From: Streptococcus oralis
GTDB lineage: Bacteria > Bacillota > Bacilli > Lactobacillales > Streptococcaceae
DNA: 5,573 nt
NCBI GenBank assembly: GCA_937930605.1
Contig: CALHBZ010000069.1
Location: forward strand, 1-5,573
Reading direction: 5' to 3'
Shown here one piece after another: positions 1 through 4,905 of the stretch. Positions within the stretch are counted from its first letter, which is position 1; the number at the start of each line of letters is the position of its first letter. The notes under the pieces were generated by a model. The model was not told the origin of the DNA, made no database searches, and saw only the letters and a list, made by a program, of their open reading frames with translations. The translations under genes and the position numbers were made by a program.

Positions 1-73
1 AAAGCTGGTTGAAGCTATATCCTTGTTTTCTAAGTTCATAGATCTGAACTTTATCCTCATAACTCAATTTCAT
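1..73 (-). CDS. IS transposase, N-terminal fragment (helix-turn-helix OrfA type), partial
   Basis: The reverse complement reads ATG at 73-71 followed by 23 further codons open to the edge, starting MKLSYEDKVQIYELRKQG and continuing YSFNQL. This matches the N-terminus I know from the first open frame (OrfA) of streptococcal IS3-family transposases, whose start is a DNA-binding helix-turn-helix that recognises the IS ends. The stretch 'DKVQIYELRKQGYSFNQL' has the shape of the HTH recognition region. The only purine-rich ribosome site is GGGG (complement of 83-86), 9 nt upstream of the ATG and inside the inner arm of the hairpin at 82-120. Only the start is visible, so I cannot say whether the full gene is intact, split into OrfA/OrfB by frameshift, or dead. 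Confidence 0.7.
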   Translation of the reverse strand, partial: MKLSYEDKVQIYELRKQGYSFNQL

Positions 74-120
74 AATAAAAGACCCCAAAAGTTAGATTTT
101 TTCTGTCTAACTTTTGGGGT
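74..120 (-). terminator. IS-end hairpin: probable intrinsic terminator for birA and barrier to transposase translation
   Basis: Positions 82-96 (ACCCCAAAAGTTAGA) and 106-120 (TCTAACTTTTGGGGT) form a perfect 15-bp stem with a 9-nt loop. On the minus strand the stem is followed by CTTTTATT (81-74) and then the transposase ATG, so it fits a rho-independent terminator for transcripts arriving from birA. The inner arm also contains the GGGG that would serve as transposase ribosome site. The outer arm belongs to the IS terminal repeat. The stem is certain from sequence; the terminator and translation-blocking roles are inference from known IS architecture. Confidence 0.68.
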
Positions 121-152
121 GCAGTTCAGTTTACAAGAGGGGGATTTTATTA

Positions 153-1088
153 TTACCAGCTCGTTAGGGATATTTCTCCGCTATTCAGCCAGATAGTATG
201 TTTATCTTTAAGTTCGACTTTAAGTTGACCGGCGTTTGAGATTTCTTTTGCAAGGCCTTTTTTCTCTTTTCCATCTAGCTGGAAGGTGACTTCTTTTCCA
301 AGAACTAAAGATCTCTCTTTATAGATATAAAGTAGCTCATCTGGATCAGTCTTGTAGAAACAAGTCCATATTTCGCTAATCAACTCATTGCGACTAATTG
401 GGGTAGGTAGTGTGAATAAACTTCCTGCTTTCTCATTTAAATCGTCTGGGAAATTTGTAATAGAAAAATTTATTCCAAGTCCGATAATGACATCTGTCAC
501 TAAACCTGTTTCAACGGACGTCATAGCTTCGGTAAGGATACCTGCTATTTTTTTATGTTTAAAGTAGATGTCATTAACCCACTTGATATCTACTTCTATC
601 ATGGTTAGATTTTTAATGGCTTTGTAGACTGCTGCGGCTACAAGGAGTGTATAGGATGGCAGTTTTTCATAGGGGAGATTTGGTTGAATATGCAATGACA
701 TATAGATGCCTCCCTGAGAAGGAGAGTAGTAGGGACGTTGAAAGCGACCACGTCCTGCTGTTTGGCATGTGGAAAGATAGAGGGTGTTTCCCTTGTTTCC
801 ATCCTCAATACCTTTTTTTGCATCTGTTTGTGTTGATTTGGTTTCAGGTTTGTAGAGAATGGTTAAGTTGGTTTTTTCTTGAATCAAATCAGGCAATATC
901 AAATCACCTTGAATAAGCTTGTATCCTCTATTTTTGATACTGTCAATTTCTAAGCCTTCTAATTGAAGGCGTTGGATTGCTTTCCATATGGATGTCCGAC
1001 TTAGATTCAGTTCTTCGCCAATTTTTTCCCCACTGACATAGTCGTTTTCTCTGGCTAGTATTTGGTAGACTAGTTGGTGTGATTTCAT
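153..1088 (-). CDS. birA: Bifunctional biotin-[acetyl-CoA carboxylase] ligase / biotin operon repressor BirA
   Basis: Cytoplasmic enzyme that activates biotin with ATP to biotinyl-5'-AMP and attaches it to the lysine of biotin carboxyl carrier protein, as needed for fatty-acid synthesis. The 311-residue length fits two-domain (group II) BirA. Residues about 18-43 form an N-terminal winged helix-turn-helix (LNLSRTSIWKAIQRLQ), so it may also repress biotin genes. The catalytic core shows the biotinyl-AMP loop GRGRFQRPYYSP (112-123), KWVND with the catalytic-loop lysine K169 (169-173), and GLGIN (203-207). About 45 C-terminal residues (from roughly 265) form the small SH3-like domain. The ATG at 1088 is preceded on the minus strand by AGGAAAG at proper spacing. 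The loop is slightly divergent (FQRPYY rather than xGRxW, and KWVND for the usual KWPND), but the essential residues appear present. Its own terminator is not apparent; the IS hairpin downstream may serve. Confidence 0.93.
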   Translation of the reverse strand: MKSHQLVYQILARENDYVSGEKIGEELNLSRTSIWKAIQRLQLEGLEIDSIKNRGYKLIQGDLILPDLIQEKTNLTILYKPETKSTQTDAKKGIEDGNKGNTLYLSTCQTAGRGRFQRPYYSPSQGGIYMSLHIQPNLPYEKLPSYTLLVAAAVYKAIKNLTMIEVDIKWVNDIYFKHKKIAGILTEAMTSVETGLVTDVIIGLGINFSITNFPDDLNEKAGSLFTLPTPISRNELISEIWTCFYKTDPDELLYIYKERSLVLGKEVTFQLDGKEKKGLAKEISNAGQLKVELKDKHTIWLNSGEISLTSW

Positions 1089-1141
1089 ACTTTCTTTCCT
1101 TTTTACTGTCGTTCAATAGTAGATATTTTCGCCTTTCTTAT

Positions 1142-1150
1142 ATTCTACCA
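1142..1150 (-). promoter_or_regulatory. birA promoter, extended -10 type
   Basis: On the minus strand the sequence reads TATGGTAGAAT, giving TGG + TAGAAT (TGn-extended -10) with the hexamer at 1147-1142. No good -35 is seen 17 nt upstream, which is common for extended -10 promoters in streptococci. The start of transcription would be near 1135, leaving a leader of about 47 nt before the ATG at 1088. The rest of the 1089-1286 gap is AT-rich and I found no gene in it, and no clear BirA operator of the TTGTTAAC-type palindrome. Confidence 0.55.
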
Positions 1151-1286
1151 TAGCTTTTCCTTTTTTAGGAAGTTTACTTCTTTTTCTCTAACAATTATTG
1201 GACTGGAATATCTCCGAATATAGTAGAGTATACTTTCATTCTCCCCTAAAAGTTTTTTATTTTGGTAGCGTGTTCATTGTTCCCAA

Positions 1287-2558
1287 ATGACGGAAAAAAT
1301 GGTAAAATATAAAGATAGTTTAGCATTTATCTTCTGGAGAAATCCAGAACAGAAAGGATCCGTTTTGAAATCAATTGGATTACTGGATAAGATAAGAGGG
1401 CTTTCGAGAAAAGATTTCTTTTTGTATCTGATGATCATGAGTATCTTTTTACCTTTTTATTTATTCTTAGGGCTCTTTGCTTTATATTTGATAGGTTTAC
1501 TTGTTACTGGAGAGATGAAGGGAATTATCAAAGGATTGGCAAAACATCCTGTACTTCTCTTTTTTATTGCCTATAGTAGTATCATCTCTATCGTCGCCAA
1601 GAACTGGCTTGGATTGGTTGCATCTTTACTGATGTTTCTCTTCCTCATTTTCTTTAGTTTTTACCAGAAACGTCTGACGCATGCTTTCTTTCGACTGATA
1701 CTCCAGACGGTTTTGTTTGGTAGTGTTGTCTCTGCCGCTTTTGCTACTTTGGAGCATTTCCAAATTGTAAAGAAATTTAACTACGCCTTTCTTTCGCCTA
1801 ATATGCAAGTATGGCACCAAAACCGTGCAGAGGTGACCTTCTTTAATCCGAATTACTATGGAATTATCTGTTGTTTCTGTATCATGATTGCCTTTTATCT
1901 CTTTACAACGACGAAGTTAAGATGGTTGAAAGTCTTTTGTGTGCTAGCAGGTTTTGTGAATCTATTTGGTTTGAATTTTACGCAAAATAGAACGGCCTTT
2001 CCTGCCATCATCGCTGGTGCGATTATTTATCTTTTTACAACCATTAAAAACTGGCGTGCCTTCTGGCTCAGTATTGGAGTTTTCGGGATTGGACTTTGTT
2101 TCCTCTTCTCAAGCGATTTGGGAGTCCGTATGGGGACGCTAGATTCTTCAATGGAGGAGCGAGTTTCAATCTGGAATGCGGGTATGACTTTGTTCAAGCA
2201 AAATCCGATCTGGGGTGAGGGTCCGCTGACCTATATGAATTCCTATCCGAGAATTCATGCACCTTACCACGAACACGCGCATAGTCTTTACATCGATACT
2301 ATTTTGAGTTATGGTTTGATTGGAACCATTCTCTTATCCATTTCTTCGGTGATTCCGGTTCACATGATGATGGATATGAGTCAGGAGTCTGGCAAACGAC
2401 CGATTATCGGTCTTTATCTCTCCTTCCTTACAGTAGTTGCTGTACATGGAATTTTTGACTTGGCTCTCTTCTGGATACAGTCAGGATTCATCTTCTTGCT
2501 AATTATGTGCAGTCTACCACTGGAACATCGAACACTGGTGTCCGAAATGACAGATTAA
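1287..2558 (+). CDS. O-antigen ligase / polymerase family membrane protein (Wzy_C, WaaL-like)
   Basis: Polytopic membrane protein (423 aa from ATG 1287) with about ten hydrophobic segments, from residue ~44 to ~410. It carries the Wzy/WaaL signature: R180 followed by a TFFNPNYYG block (184-192), R235 in TQNRTAF, and a large outside loop (~275-335) with SMEERVSIWNAGM, NPIWGEGPLTY and HEHAHSLYIDTILSYGLIG. These loop arginine and histidine residues are the usual functional positions. Such proteins transfer or polymerise undecaprenyl-linked glycans on the outer face of the membrane; pneumococcal TacL, the lipoteichoic-acid ligase, is a relative, but I do not identify this gene as TacL. No glycan genes lie beside it, so the substrate is unknown. 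Start is uncertain: ATG 1287 has no ribosome site and overlaps a promoter-like sequence, whereas TTG 1365 (397 aa) has GAAAGGA upstream with good spacing. I give the longest frame but think 1365 more likely. Confidence 0.85.
   Translation: MTEKMVKYKDSLAFIFWRNPEQKGSVLKSIGLLDKIRGLSRKDFFLYLMIMSIFLPFYLFLGLFALYLIGLLVTGEMKGIIKGLAKHPVLLFFIAYSSIISIVAKNWLGLVASLLMFLFLIFFSFYQKRLTHAFFRLILQTVLFGSVVSAAFATLEHFQIVKKFNYAFLSPNMQVWHQNRAEVTFFNPNYYGIICCFCIMIAFYLFTTTKLRWLKVFCVLAGFVNLFGLNFTQNRTAFPAIIAGAIIYLFTTIKNWRAFWLSIGVFGIGLCFLFSSDLGVRMGTLDSSMEERVSIWNAGMTLFKQNPIWGEGPLTYMNSYPRIHAPYHEHAHSLYIDTILSYGLIGTILLSISSVIPVHMMMDMSQESGKRPIIGLYLSFLTVVAVHGIFDLALFWIQSGFIFLLIMCSLPLEHRTLVSEMTD
1300..1308 (+). promoter_or_regulatory. 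Extended -10 promoter for the O-antigen ligase-like gene
   Basis: TGGTAAAAT (TGn + TAAAAT) is a typical streptococcal extended -10. The best -35-like match is weak (TTGTTC at 1277-1282, spacer 20). It lies inside the longest reading frame of the ligase gene, so if it is the active promoter, transcription begins near 1315 and the ATG at 1287 cannot be used. That would leave a leader of about 50 nt before TTG 1365. Confidence 0.45.
1332..1349 (+). promoter_or_regulatory. Seven-bp hairpin with GAAA tetraloop ahead of a ribosome site
   Basis: TTCTGGA-GAAA-TCCAGAA forms a perfect 7-bp stem closed by a GNRA tetraloop. It ends 3 nt before the GAAAGGA ribosome site (1352-1358) that precedes TTG 1365. 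The placement suggests a structured mRNA leader that keeps the ribosome site accessible or stabilises the 5' end. If translation really starts at 1287 it is only a coincidence within coding sequence. No T-run follows, so it is not a terminator. Confidence 0.4.
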
Positions 2559-2572
2559 GTTAATAAATAGTG

Positions 2573-2605
2573 AAGATCTTCTACTCTAGGTAGGAGGTCT
2601 TTTTT
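2573..2605 (+). terminator. Rho-independent terminator after the O-antigen ligase-like gene
   Basis: AAGATCTTCTAC (2573-2584) pairs with GTAGGAGGTCTT (2590-2601): 12 pairs including two G-U wobbles, a 5-nt loop, then a T-run ending at 2605. It begins 15 nt after the stop codon and separates the ligase gene from the marR operon promoter downstream. Confidence 0.85.
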
Positions 2606-2616
2606 GTTGGTGAAAA

Positions 2617-2632
2617 TTATTTCTAAATCGAA
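2617..2632 (+). promoter_or_regulatory. Candidate MarR operator, left arm (upstream of -35)
   Basis: TTATTTCTAAATCGAA is matched 15/16 by the inverted copy at 2674-2689. The core TTCTAAATCGAA is also partly self-palindromic, so each arm could bind one dimer of a winged-helix regulator. It ends 4 nt before the -35 hexamer. The repeat is read directly; assignment to the adjacent MarR protein is inference from position. Confidence 0.6.
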
Positions 2633-2636
2633 ATAG

Positions 2637-2665
2637 TTGACAGATGGAACGAGAGGTGTTACAAT
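2637..2665 (+). promoter_or_regulatory. Sigma-A promoter of the marR-oxidoreductase-ABC transporter operon
   Basis: TTGACA (2637-2642), a 17-nt spacer and TACAAT (2660-2665) are near-perfect consensus. Transcription would start near 2672, at the edge of the right operator arm, giving a leader of about 30 nt before the marR ATG. Such a strong core flanked by inverted repeats is what one expects of a promoter held down by a repressor. Confidence 0.9.
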
Positions 2666-2673
2666 AAAAAAGA

Positions 2674-2689
2674 TTCGATATAGAAATAA
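2674..2689 (-). promoter_or_regulatory. Candidate MarR operator, right arm (at transcription start)
   Basis: TTCGATATAGAAATAA is the inverted copy of the box at 2617-2632. Its 12-nt core TTCGATATAGAA is a 10/12 self-palindrome. The dyads of the two cores (2626.5 and 2679.5) are 53 bp apart, close to five helical turns, so both dimers would lie on one face of the DNA. This copy covers the expected start of transcription, where a bound repressor would block initiation. Confidence 0.6.
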
Positions 2690-2701
2690 AATGGAGAGAT
2701 C

Positions 2702-3145
2702 ATGAAAGATAGTCATTTAGTAGCCCACCATATTCGTTTATTGAATGGACGGCTATTTCAAAAGTTATTAAGTCAGGATTCTGAGGCTCTTTATCGGAGT
2801 GAACAGGGTAAGATTCTTACGGTGTTATGGAAGAGTGAAACGGGTTGCGCTACGGCGACAGATATTGCGCTGGCGACTGGACTCGCCAATAATACGCTCA
2901 CAAGCATGATAAAGAATCTTGAGGAGCAAAAGCTGATCACGATTAGTCCGTGTGGGGTAGATAAGAGGAAAAAATATGTCGTTCTGACTGAACTTGGTTC
3001 ATCCCAGAAAGAAGTCGGCCATCGTATCAGTCAAAAGTTGGATGCAATTTTTTATAAAGGATTCACTGAGGAAGAAATTCGTCAGTTTGAAGCCTTTCAA
3101 GAAAGAATTTTGGCTAATCTGAAAGAGAAAGCAAATGAGGAATAA
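2702..3145 (+). CDS. MarR-family transcriptional regulator
   Basis: A 147-residue cytoplasmic DNA-binding protein of normal MarR length. Helices at residues ~5-45 and ~105-143 should form the dimer interface. The winged helix-turn-helix spans ~50-98: TATDIALATGLANNTLTSMIKNLEEQKLI is the HTH with recognition helix, and VDKRKKYVVLTELG is the wing with the family's D-x-R and LT-x-x-G pattern. Two cysteines, C49 just before the HTH and C84 at the wing tip, could sense oxidants or electrophiles; this is inference. The ATG at 2702 has GGAGAG at 2693-2698. It is the first gene of the operon and is probably autoregulated through the inverted repeats around its promoter. I recall a MarR gene next to the pneumococcal ergothioneine transporter genes, which fits. 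Effector unknown. Confidence 0.9.
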   Translation: MKDSHLVAHHIRLLNGRLFQKLLSQDSEALYRSEQGKILTVLWKSETGCATATDIALATGLANNTLTSMIKNLEEQKLITISPCGVDKRKKYVVLTELGSSQKEVGHRISQKLDAIFYKGFTEEEIRQFEAFQERILANLKEKANEE

Positions 3146-3170
3146 AATAGATTCAATTAGTTATTAAGAG

Positions 3171-3188
3171 GTTGGTAAATTGACCAAC
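3171..3188. promoter_or_regulatory. Eighteen-bp near-perfect palindrome between marR and the oxidoreductase gene
   Basis: GTTGGTAAATTGACCAAC matches its own reverse complement at 16 of 18 positions. In DNA it could be a second operator of a different sequence class from the TTCTAWATCGAA boxes; in RNA it folds as a 6-bp stem (GTTGGT/ACCAAC) with a 6-nt loop. It lies 29 nt before the oxidoreductase ATG. No T-run follows, so it is not a terminator. No convincing promoter lies nearby; TATTAA at 3162-3167 lacks a -35. Confidence 0.45.
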
Positions 3189-3217
3189 AGAGGAAAGTTT
3201 TAAAAGGGGATACTAAG

Positions 3218-4177
3218 ATGAAAGCTGTGCTTGTCAAGGAAGCTGGAGGACCAGAAGTTCTGCAGGTTGTGGAAGTTCCAAAACCGACTGTTAAAGAAGG
3301 TTGGACCTTGGTCAAGGTGCAAGGATTTGGAATCAACCATAGCGAGATTTTTACTCGTCAAGGACTATCGCCGTCCGTTCAATTTCCACGGATTTTAGGA
3401 ATTGAATGTGTGGGAATTGTAGAGGAGACCAATTGTCCCGATTTGCAGGTCGGGCAGCAAGTCATCTCCATCATGGGAGAAATGGGACGCGCTTTTGATG
3501 GTGGTTATGCTGAGTATGTTTTGCTACCAGATGAACAGGTTTATCCTGTGAGGACGGAGCTTGGTTTGGAAAGTTTAATCGCTCTGCCTGAAACCTACTA
3601 TACAGCATTTGGCTCTTATCTCAATCTCAAGATTGAAGAGGGAGATCGAGTTCTGGTTCGAGCAGCGACGAGTGGTGTTGGGATTGCTTTTGCAAAGCTT
3701 CTCAAGGGGCAATTTCCGAAAGCCTATCTAGCGGGAAGTAGCCGAAGTCTGAGCAAGGAAAAGCAACTAAAAGAGGCAGGATTTGACCAGGTGATTTTGG
3801 ATAAGGATGGCGTCTTGCAAACGGAAGAGCAGTTTGACAAGGTCTTGGATCTTGTCGGTCCGAGTGCCATTCTTGATACATTTTCTCGGACGACAGATGG
3901 TGGTATGATCTGCTCTTGTGGCTTGCTGGGAGGTCAATGGACTATTCCAGACTTTGACCCTATTGAAATGCTTTATCGCAATCTCTACTTGACAACCTTT
4001 GCTTCTGGTAATGTGTCTCAAGACAAGCTTCAAGCTTTGGTGGACTTTGTGGAGCGTTATCAGGTAGATGTACGACCTGAAAAAGTATTTTCTATTGAAC
4101 AAATCCAGGACGCGCATGCTTATCTGGAAAGTAGCCAATCTTTTGGCAAGGTTATCGTAAAAATTGAGGACAAATAA
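3218..4177 (+). CDS. Zinc-independent NADPH:quinone oxidoreductase-like MDR protein (alcohol dehydrogenase superfamily)
   Basis: A 319-residue cytoplasmic reductase of the medium-chain dehydrogenase/reductase superfamily, quinone-oxidoreductase branch. The N-terminal GroES-like domain (~1-125) opens MKAVLVKEAGGPEVLQ and has GINHSEIFTRQG (38-49), the family's G-x-N-x-x-D/E block. The Rossmann domain has AATSGVG (149-155), the A-x-x-G-x-x-G nucleotide-binding loop, and GSSRS (173-177), whose serine/arginine suggest NADPH. The zinc ligands of true alcohol dehydrogenases are missing: no Cys in the 38-49 block, GIE instead of GHE at 61-63, and no four-cysteine lobe. A 'zinc-binding' label would be misleading. 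Likely substrates are quinones or reactive enones/carbonyls; the real one is unknown. ATG 3218 is preceded by AGGGGA. The stop overlaps the next ATG by one base (TAATG), indicating coupling with the transporter. Confidence 0.88.
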   Translation: MKAVLVKEAGGPEVLQVVEVPKPTVKEGWTLVKVQGFGINHSEIFTRQGLSPSVQFPRILGIECVGIVEETNCPDLQVGQQVISIMGEMGRAFDGGYAEYVLLPDEQVYPVRTELGLESLIALPETYYTAFGSYLNLKIEEGDRVLVRAATSGVGIAFAKLLKGQFPKAYLAGSSRSLSKEKQLKEAGFDQVILDKDGVLQTEEQFDKVLDLVGPSAILDTFSRTTDGGMICSCGLLGGQWTIPDFDPIEMLYRNLYLTTFASGNVSQDKLQALVDFVERYQVDVRPEKVFSIEQIQDAHAYLESSQSFGKVIVKIEDK

Positions 4178-4905
4178 TGATTGAATACAAAAATGTAGCG
4201 CTACGCTACACAGAAAAAGATGTTTTGAGAGATGTCAATTTACGGATTGAGAATGGGGAGTTCATGGTTTTAGTTGGACCTTCTGGGTCAGGTAAGACGA
4301 CCATGATTAAGATGATTAACCGCCTTTTAGAGCCAACAGATGGCAATATCTATATGGATGGCAAGCGCATCAAGGAATATAATGAGCGAGAGTTGCGCCT
4401 TTCTACAGGCTATGTCTTACAGGCTATTGCCCTCTTTCCCAATCTAACGGTTGCAGAAAATATTGCGCTGATTCCAGAAATGAAGGGCTGGACTAAGGAA
4501 AAAATTGCTCAGAAAACAGAAGAGCTTTTGGCTAAGGTTGGTTTACCAGTAGCTGAGTATGGGCATCGCCTACCTAGTGAATTATCTGGTGGAGAACAGC
4601 AACGGGTTGGTATTGTCCGTGCCATGATTGGTCAGCCTAAGATTCTCCTCATGGATGAGCCCTTTTCGGCCTTGGATGCTATTTCGAGAAAACAGTTGCA
4701 GGTTCTGACGAAAGAATTGCATAAAGAGTTTGGAATGACAACGATTTTTGTGACCCACGATACGGATGAAGCTTTGAAATTGGCGGACCGTATTGCTGTC
4801 TTGCAGGATGGAGAGATTCGTCAGGTCGCAGAACCTGAAACAATTTTACAAGCTCCTGCCACAGAATTTGTAGCAAACTTGTTTGGAGGTAGTGTTCATG
4901 ACTAA
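4177..4905 (+). CDS. egtV: ABC transporter ATPase, probable ergothioneine importer subunit EgtV (often annotated ProV/OpuCA-like)
   Basis: A 242-residue nucleotide-binding subunit that powers import on the inner membrane face. Motifs in order: Walker [10 protein letters not shown] (34-42), Q-loop Q82, signature LSGGEQQ (136-142), Walker B ILLMDEP (156-162) with catalytic E161, D-loop SALD (164-167), switch H194. All key residues are present. Family: quaternary-amine transporters (OpuCA/ProV). It ends right after the ATPase fold and lacks the CBS pair that senses osmotic strength in OpuA and lengthens OpuCA/ProV to about 400 residues. From memory, the S. pneumoniae ortholog of this pair was shown to import ergothioneine, the thiol betaine of histidine, and had earlier been called a choline transporter. 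Choline or glycine betaine remains an alternative. Start ATG 4177 has GAGGA at 4166-4170 within the preceding gene; it overlaps the permease gene by 8 nt. Confidence 0.85.
   Translation: MIEYKNVALRYTEKDVLRDVNLRIENGEFMVLVGPSGSGKTTMIKMINRLLEPTDGNIYMDGKRIKEYNERELRLSTGYVLQAIALFPNLTVAENIALIPEMKGWTKEKIAQKTEELLAKVGLPVAEYGHRLPSELSGGEQQRVGIVRAMIGQPKILLMDEPFSALDAISRKQLQVLTKELHKEFGMTTIFVTHDTDEALKLADRIAVLQDGEIRQVAEPETILQAPATEFVANLFGGSVHD

Larger units (their letters stand above)
1..128 (-). mobile_element. End of an IS3-like insertion sequence (5' side of transposase gene), truncated by window edge
   Basis: The outer tip, read on the minus strand from 128, is TGAACTGCACCCCAAAAGTT. It starts with TG, as in many IS3-family terminal repeats (TG...CA), and runs straight into a hairpin and a transposase start codon. 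The body and far end lie outside the window, so the partner inverted repeat and any target-site duplication cannot be seen. The exact tip at 128 is inferred from the repeat, not proved. The element sits 24 bp beyond the birA stop codon and is oriented so that its transposase is read in the same direction as birA. The family assignment rests on recognising the transposase N-terminus. Confidence 0.72.

Noticed and set aside
638..916. Open frames overlapping the birA gene (647-916 on the plus strand; 638-823 on the minus strand in another frame)
   Set aside because: They lie within the conserved catalytic core of birA, lack family features and show cysteine/tryptophan-rich or arbitrary composition typical of shadow frames.
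1189..1204. TAACAATTATTGGACT as a possible BirA operator half-site near birA
   Set aside because: No second half at the 14-15-nt spacing expected of Firmicute BirA operators (TTGTTAAC...GTTAACAA type).
1213..1226. CCGAATATAGTAGA resembling the TTCGATATAGAA operator core
   Set aside because: Needs a one-base insertion and further mismatches and has no partner arm, so it is not counted as a regulator site.
1198..1236. Possible plus-strand promoter TTGGAC with TATAGT or GTATAC downstream
   Set aside because: Spacers are 15 or over 18 nt, both off the preferred 17, and the extended -10 at 1300-1308 is a better candidate for the ligase-like gene. It could still be a weak second promoter.
1626..1820. 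Minus-strand open frame inside the O-antigen ligase-like gene
   Set aside because: Antisense to conserved membrane segments, with no recognisable protein features and no supporting ribosome site examined as convincing.
3180..3206. Internal promoter TTGACC with TAAAAG before the oxidoreductase gene
   Set aside because: The start of transcription would fall in or beyond the ribosome site, leaving no usable leader, and the -10 match is poor.
3767..4138. Minus-strand 123-codon open frame opposite the oxidoreductase
   Set aside because: Antisense to the Rossmann domain of a clear gene; composition and sequence suggest no known family.
4679..4876. Minus-strand open frame opposite the ATPase gene
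   Set aside because: Antisense to the conserved Walker B/H-loop region; a by-product of coding constraint.
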